A stretch of 64,000 nt of DNA from Nectonema munidae (taxonomy: Eukaryota > Nematomorpha > Nectonematoida > Nectonematidae): contig JAUIRK010000921.1 in assembly GCA_030549495.1 (NCBI GenBank), forward strand, positions 1,140,362-1,204,361, written 5' to 3'. The position numbers and the translations under genes were made by a program. This document shows, piece by piece, positions 57,201-64,000 of the stretch (positions within the stretch are counted from its first letter, which is position 1; each line of letters starts with the position of its first letter). The notes beneath the pieces are model-generated. The model had not been told where the DNA came from. It worked only from the letters and a program-made list of their open reading frames with translations, and searched no databases.

Positions 57201-60200
57201 ATGAAAAGATATTCATCATAATTTAAAGTTTCTTCTTTAAGTTTGTATAGAAATCCTTGAATCACGTGATTATTTCAAAAATTTCATTTCAAATATGTTT
57301 TTTATTGAAATTTATATAATCAATATTCTTCTTTTGATAATTTTTGAACTCAAAATTTAAAACACGGTTAATAAATAAAATGTATTTATTTTTGTTGCTC
57401 ATTTGGGTTTCATCATAATTTAAAATTTCTTCTTTAATTTTGTATAGAAATCCTTGAATCACGTGATTATTTCAAAAATTTCATTTCAAATATGTTTTTT
57501 ATTGAAATTTATAATAATCAATATTCTTCTTTTGATAATTTTTGAACTAAAATTTAAGACATGGTTAATAAATAAAATCTATTTATTTTTGTTGCTCAAT
57601 TAGGTTATGAAAAGATATTCATCATAATTTAAAGTTTCTTCTTTAAGTTTGTATAGAAATCCTTGAATCACGTGATTATTTCAAAAATTTTATTTCAAAT
57701 ATGTTTTTTATTGAAATTTATATAATCAATATTCTTCTTTTGATAATTTTTGAACTCAAAATTTAAAACACGGTTAATAAATAAAATGTATTTATTTTTG
57801 TTGCTCAATTGGGTTATGAAAAGATATTCATCATAATTTAAAGTTTCTTCTTTAAGTTTGTATAGAAATCCTTGAATCACGTGATTATTTCAAAAATTTC
57901 ATTTCAAATATGTTTTTTATTGAAATTTATATAATCAATATTCTTCTTTTGATAATTTTTGAACTCAAAATTTAAAACACGGTTAATAAATAAAATGTAT
58001 TTATTTTTGTTGCTCAATTGGGTTATGAAAAGATATTCATCATAATTTAAAGTTTCTTCTTTAAGTTTGTATAGAAATCCTTGAATCACGTGATTATTTC
58101 AAAAATTTCATTTCAAATATGTTTTTTATTGAAATTTATATAATCAATATTCTTCTTTTGATAATTTTTGAACTCAAAATTTAAAACACGGTTAATAAAT
58201 AAAATGTTTTTATATTTGTTGCTCAATTGGGTTATGAAAAGATATTCATCATAATTTAAAGTTTCTTCTTTAAGTTTGAATAGAAATCCTTGAATCACGT
58301 GATTATTTCAAAAATTTCATTTCAAATATGTTTTTTATTGAAATTTATATAATCAATATTCTTCTTTTGATAATTTTTGAACTCAAAATTTAAAACATGG
58401 TTAATAAATAAAATGTATTTATTTTTGTTGCTCAATTGGGTTATGAAAAGATATTCATCATAATTTAAAGTTTCTTCTTTAAGTTTGTATAGAAATCCTT
58501 GAATCACGTGATTATTTCAAAAATTTCATTTCAAATATGTTTTTTATTGAAATTTATATAATCAATATTCTTCTTTTGATAATTTTTAAACTCAAAATTT
58601 AAAACACGGTTAATAAATAAAATGTATTAATTTTTGTTGCTCATTTGGGTTTCATCATAATTTAAAATTTCTTCTTTAAGTTTGTATAGAAATCCTTGAA
58701 TCACGTGATTATTTCATAAATTTCATTTCAAATATATTTTTTATTTCAAGTTAAATAATCAATATTCTTCTTTTGATAATTTTTGAACTCAAAATTTAAA
58801 ACATGGTTAATAAATAAAATGTATTTATTTTTGTTGCTCAATTGGGTTATGAAAAGATATTCATCATAATTTAAAGTTTCTTCTTTAAGTTTGAATAGAA
58901 ATCCTTGAATCACGTGATAATTTCATAAATTTCATTTCAAATATATTTTTTATTTCAAATTAAATAATCAATATTCTTCTTTTGATAATTTTTGAACTCA
59001 AAATTTAAAACACGGTTAATAAATAAAATGTTTTTATTTTTGTTGCTCAATTGGGTTATGAAAAGATATTCATCATAATTTAAAGTTTCTTCTTTAAGTT
59101 TGTATAGAAATCCTTGAATCACGTGATTATTTCAAAAATTTCATTTCAAATATGTTTTTTATTGAAATTTATAAAATCAATATTCTTCTTTTGATAATTT
59201 TTGAACTCAAAATTTAAAACACGGTTAATAAATAAAATGTTTTTATTTTTGTTGCTCAATTGGGTTATGAAAAGATATTCATCATAATTTAAAGTTTCTT
59301 CTTTAAGTTTGTATAGAAATCCTTGAATCACGTGATTATTTCAAAAATTTCATTTCAAATATGTTTTTTATTGAAATTTATAAAATCAATATTCTTCTTT
59401 TGATAATTTTTGAACTCAAAATTTAAAACACGGTTAATAAATAAAATGTTTTTATTTTTGTTGCTCAATTGGGTTATGAAAAGATATTCATCATAATTTA
59501 AAGTTTCTTCTTTAAGTTTGAATAGAAATCCTTGAATCACGTGATTATTTCAAAAATTTCATTTCAAATATGTTTTTTATTGAAATTTATATAATCAATA
59601 TTCTTCTTTTGATAATTTTTGAACTCAAAATTTAAAACATGGTTAATAAATAAAATGTATTTATTTTTGTTGCTCAATTGGGTTATGAAAAGATATTCAT
59701 CATAATTTAAAGTTTCTTCTTTAAGTTTGTATAGAAATCCTTGAATCACGTGATTATTTCAAAAATTTCATTTCAAATATGTTTTTTATTGAAATTTATA
59801 TAATCAATATTCTTCTTTTGATAATTTTTGAACTCAAAATTTAAAACACGGTTAATAAATAAAATGTTTTTATTTTTGTTGCTCAATTGGGTTATGAAAA
59901 GATATTCATCATAATTTAAAGTTTCTTCTTTAAGTTTGTATAGAAATCCTTGAATCACGTGATTATTTCAAAAATTTCATTTCAAATATGTTTTTTATTG
60001 AAATTTATATAATCAATATTCTTCTATTGATAATTTTTGAACTCAAAATTTAAAACACGGTTAATAAATAAAATGTTTTTATTTTTGTTGCTCAATTGGG
60101 TTATGAAAAGATATTCATCATAATTTAAAGTTTCTTCTTTAAGTTTGTATAGAAATCCTTGAATCACGTGATTATTTCAAAAATTTCATTTCAAATATGT

Positions 60201-63200
60201 TTTTTATTGAAATTTATATAATCAATATTCTTCTATTGATAATTTTTGAACTCAAAATTTAAAACACGGTTAATAAATAAAATGTTTTTATTTTTGTTGC
60301 TCAATTGGGTTATGAAAAGATATTCATCATAATTTAAAGTTTCTTCTTTAAGTTTGTATAGAAATCCTTGAATCACGTGATTATTTCAAAAATTTCATTT
60401 CAAATATGTTTTTTATTGAAATTTATATAATCAATATTCTTCTTTTGATAATTTTTGAACTCAAAATTTAAAACACGGTTAATAAATAAAATGTATTTAT
60501 TTTTGTTGCTCAATTGGGTTATGAAAAGATATTCATCATAATTTAAAGTTTCTTCTTTAAGTTTGTATAGAAATCCTTGAATCACGTGATTATTTAAAAA
60601 TTTCCTTTCAAATATGTTTTTTATTTCAAGTTAAATAATCAATATTCATAATTTTTGAACTCAAAATTTAAAACATGGTTAATAAATAAAATGTATTTAT
60701 TTTTGTTGCTCAATTGGGTTATGAAAAGATATTCATCATAATTTAAAGTTTCTTCTTTAAGTTTGTATAGAAATCCTTGAATTACGTGATTATTTAAAAA
60801 TTTCATTTCAAATATGTTTTTTATTGAAATTTATATAATCAATATTCTTCTATTGATAATTTTTGAACTCAAAATTTAAAACACGTTTAATAAATAAAAT
60901 GTATTTATTTTTGTTGCTCAATTGGGTTATGAAAAGATATTCATCATAATTTAAAGTTTCTTCTTTAAGTTTGAATAGAAATCCTTGAATCACGTGATTA
61001 TTTCAAAATTTCATTTAAAATATGTTTTTATTGAAATTTATATAATCAATATTCTTCTTTTGATAATTTTTGAACTCAAAATTTAAAACACGGTTAATAA
61101 ATAGAATGTTTTTATTTTTGTTGCTCAATTGGGTTATGAAAAGATATTCATCATAATTTAATGTTTCTTCTTTAAGTTTGAATAAAAATCCTTGAATCAC
61201 GTGTTTATTTCAAAAATTTCATTTCAAATATGTTTTTATTAAAATTTATATAATCAATATTCTTCTTTTGATAATTTTTAAACTCAAAATTTAAAACACG
61301 GTTAATAAATAAAATGTATTAATTTTTGTTGCTCATTTGGGTTTCATCATAATTTAAAATTTCTTCTTTAAATTTGTATAGAAATCCTTGAATCACGTGA
61401 TTATTTCATAAATTTCATTTCAAATATATTTTTTATTTCAAGTTAAATAATCAATATTCTTCTTTTGATAATTTTTGAACTCAAAATTTAAAACACGGTT
61501 AATAAATAAAATGTATTTATTTATGTTGCTCATATTTTTGAACTCAAAATTTAAAACACGGTTAATAAATAAAATATATTTATTTTTGTTGCTCAATTAG
61601 GTTATGAAAAGATATTCATCATAATTTAAAGTTTCTTCTTTAAGTTTGTATAGAAATCCTTGAATCACGTGATTATTTCAAAAATTTCATTTCAAATATG
61701 TTTTTATTGAAATTTATTTAATCAATAATCTTCTTTTGATAATTTTTGAACTCAAAATTTAAAACACGGTTAATAAATAAATGTATTTATTTTTGTTGCT
61801 CAATTGGGTTATGAAAAGATATTCATCATAATGTAAAGTTTCTTCTTTAAGTTTGAGTAGAAATCCTTGAATCTAGTGATTATTTCAAAAATTTCATTTC
61901 AAATATGTTTTTATTGAAATTTATATAATCAATATTCTTCTATTGATAATTTTTGAACTCAAAATTTAAAACACGATTAATAAATAAAATGTTTTTATTT
62001 TTGTTGCTCAATTGGGTTATGAAAAGATATTCATCATAATTTAAAGTTTCTTCTTTAAGTTTGTATAGAAATCCTTGAATCACGTGATTATTTAAAAATT
62101 TCATTTCAAATATGTTTTTTATTGAAATTTATATAATCAATATTCTTCTATTGATAATTTTTGAACTCAAAATTTAAAAGACGTTTAATAAATAAAATGT
62201 ATTTATTTTTGTTGCTCAATTGGGTTATGAAAAGATATTCAACATAATTTAAAGTTTCTTCTTTAAGTTTGTATAGAAATCCTTGAATCACGTGATTATT
62301 TAAAAATTTCATTTCAAATATGTTTTTTATTGAAATTTATATAATCAATATTCTTCTATTGATAATTTTTGAACTCAAAATTTAAAACACGGTTAATAAA
62401 TAAATGTATTTATTTTTGTTGCTCAATTGGGTTATGAAAAGATATTCATCATAATGTAAAGTTTCTTCTTTAAGTTTGAGTAGAAATCCTTGAATCTAGT
62501 GATTATTTCAAAAATTTCATTTCAAATATGTTTTTATTGAAATTTATATAATCAATATTCTTCTATTGATAATTTTTGAACTCAAAATTTAAAACACGAT
62601 TAATAAATAAAATGTTTTTATTTTTGTTGCTCAATTGGGTTATGAAAAGATATTCATCATAATTTAAAGTTTCTTCTTTAAGTTTGAATAGAAATCCTTG
62701 AATCACGTGATTATTTCAAAAATTTCATTTAAAATATGTTTTTATTGAAATTTATATAATCAATATTCTTCTTTTGATAATTTTTGAACTCAAAATTTAA
62801 AACACGGTTAATAAATAGAATGTTTTTATTTTTGTTGCTCAATTGGGTTATGAAAAGATATTAATCATAATTTAATGTTTCTTCTTTAAGTTTGAATAAA
62901 AATCCTTGAATCACGTGTTTATTTCAAAAATTTCATTTCAAATATGTTTTTATTAAAATTTATATAATCAATATTCTTCTTTTGATAATTTTTAAACTCA
63001 AAATTTAAAACACGGTTAATAAATAAAATGTATTAATTTTTGTTGCTCATTTGGGTTTCATCATAATTTAAAATTTCTTCTTTAAATTTGTATAGAAATC
63101 CTTGAATCACGTGATTATTTCATAAATTTCATTTCAAATATATTTTTTATTTCAAGTTAAATAATCAATATTCTTCTTTTGATAATTTTTGAACTCAAAA

Positions 63201-64000
63201 TTTAAAACACGGTTAATAAATAAAATGTATTTATTTTTGTTGCTCAATTGGGTTATGAAAAGATATTCATCATAATTTAAAGTTTCTTCTTTAAGTTTGA
63301 ATAGAAATCCTTGAATCACGTGATAATTTCATAAATTTCATTTCAAATATATTTTTTATTTCAAATTAAATAATCAATATTCTTCTTTTGATAATTTTTG
63401 AACTCAAAATTTAAAACACGGTTAATAAATAAAATGTTTTTATTTTTGTTGCTCAATTGGGTTATGAAAAGATATTCATCATAATTTAAAGTTTCTTCTT
63501 TAAGTTTGAATAGAAATCCTTGAATCACGTGATTATTTCAAAAATTTCATTTCAAATATGTTTTTATTGAAATTTATATAATCAATATTCTTCTTTTGAT
63601 AATTTTTGAACTCAAAATTTAAAACACGGTTAATAAATAAAATGTTTTTATTTTTGTTGCTCAATTGGGTTATGAAAAGATATTCATCATAATTTAAAGT
63701 TTCTTCTTTAAGTTTGTATAGAAATCCTTGAATCACGTGATTATTTCAAAAATTTCATTTCAAATATGTTTTTTATTGAAATTTATATAATCAATATTCT
63801 TCTTTTGATAATTTTTGAACTCAAAATTTAAAACACGGTTAATAAATAAAATGTTTTTATTTTTGTTGCTCAATTGGGTTATGAAAAGATATTCATCATA
63901 ATTTAAAGTTTCTTCTTTAAGTTTGAATAGAAATCCTTGAATCACGTGATTATTTCAAAAATTTCATTTCAAATATGTTTTTATTGAAATTTATATAATC
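51241..64000. repeat. Satellite right-hand mixed zone, continuing beyond the window
   Basis: Order decays again: truncated units join at about 55890, 56715 and 61532, unit length varies, and there are local duplications (61.0/62.7 kb at 1,714 bp, 61.8/62.4 kb at 623 bp). No right-hand border or unique sequence is reached. Confidence 0.88.

Larger units (their letters stand above)
15697..64000. repeat. Satellite array, about 209-bp unit, roughly 231 head-to-tail copies
   Basis: Units of about 209 bp (208 when a T6 run is T5) repeat in one orientation for 48.3 kb and continue past the window end. Counting the consensus unit of the core gives 41 G+C in 209, or 19.6%. Recognisable blocks in order are TTTCATTTCAAATATG, TTGATAATTTTTGAACTC, ACACGGTTAATAAATAAAATG, TTGTTGCTCAATTGGGTTATG, AAGTTTCTTCTTTAAGTTTG and GAATCACGTGATTATTTC. 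AATCACGTGATT is a perfect 12-bp palindrome. Each unit also carries AATAAATAAA followed by a T/GT-rich stretch. The unit length is not a multiple of three and no protein is supported. A length near one nucleosome plus linker and extreme AT content are common for centromeric or heterochromatic satellites; that role is inferred. Confidence 0.98.

Noticed and set aside
16897-63945. Some 150 copies of a 61-67 residue minus-strand open frame, apparently a multicopy gene family
   Set aside because: Each frame begins at GTG inside the CACGTG palindrome, not at ATG, and the core version contains no Met. The unit is not a multiple of three long. Four of the five commonest variants between units change the amino acid, so there is no sign of protein-level selection. 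It is a shadow of the satellite.
15697-64000. CRISPR-like or telomeric interpretation of the array
   Set aside because: The units abut with no variable spacers between short repeats, the period is 209 bp, and there is no TTAGG or TTAGGG-type motif. It is a eukaryotic satellite.

Overview
The window is very AT-rich animal DNA, most likely from an arthropod. The only recognisable host coding sequence is one exon of a metazoan nuclear receptor. A LINE 3' end, a hAT-type MITE, a piggyBac-type MITE and a pogo-like transposon end fit an invertebrate genome. A parasitic copepod such as a sea louse would suit the composition, but that is a guess. No bacterial gene, rRNA, tRNA or CRISPR array is visible.

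Layout. Bases 1-700 are unique AT-rich sequence. Bases 701-3511 are an uninterrupted (CAT)n microsatellite of 937 triplets. Bases 3512-8075 are non-coding and carry a 266-bp hAT-like MITE (4832-5097), a small CAT-rich duplication (5445-5574), a (TA)n tract and a 21-bp minisatellite (about 7888-7971). Bases 8076-8392 are an exon of a COUP-TF/Seven-up-like (NR2F) receptor, covering the end of the DNA-binding-domain extension, the hinge and the start of the ligand-binding domain. Bases 8393-15696 are non-coding, with a piggyBac-like MITE (12183-12312), a 5'-truncated LINE with a 15-bp target duplication (13526-13949) and one pogo/Tigger-like end (about 15274-15370).

From about 15697 to the window end, 48.3 kb or three quarters of the window, there is one head-to-tail satellite array. 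The unit is about 209 bp, 19.6% GC, roughly 231 copies. Its left edge is diverged (15.7-20.3 kb), followed by a mixed zone with unit deletions and a 2,951-bp higher-order duplication (20.3-32 kb). A strongly homogenised core follows (about 32.3-51.2 kb, with near-identical units at 40.36-44.96 kb), then a second mixed zone (51.2-64 kb). The array runs off the right end.

Every unit type carries a 12-bp perfect palindrome centred on CACGTG and an AATAAA followed by a T/GT-rich stretch. The many 61-67-residue open frames on the minus strand are by-products of the repeat: they start at GTG inside the palindrome, contain no ATG, and vary mainly at amino-acid-changing sites.

The genes do not form an operon or pathway. 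The main biological question is whether the satellite lies inside a giant intron of the receptor gene, since no following exon was found between the exon and the array, or whether it is a neighbouring heterochromatic or centromeric block.
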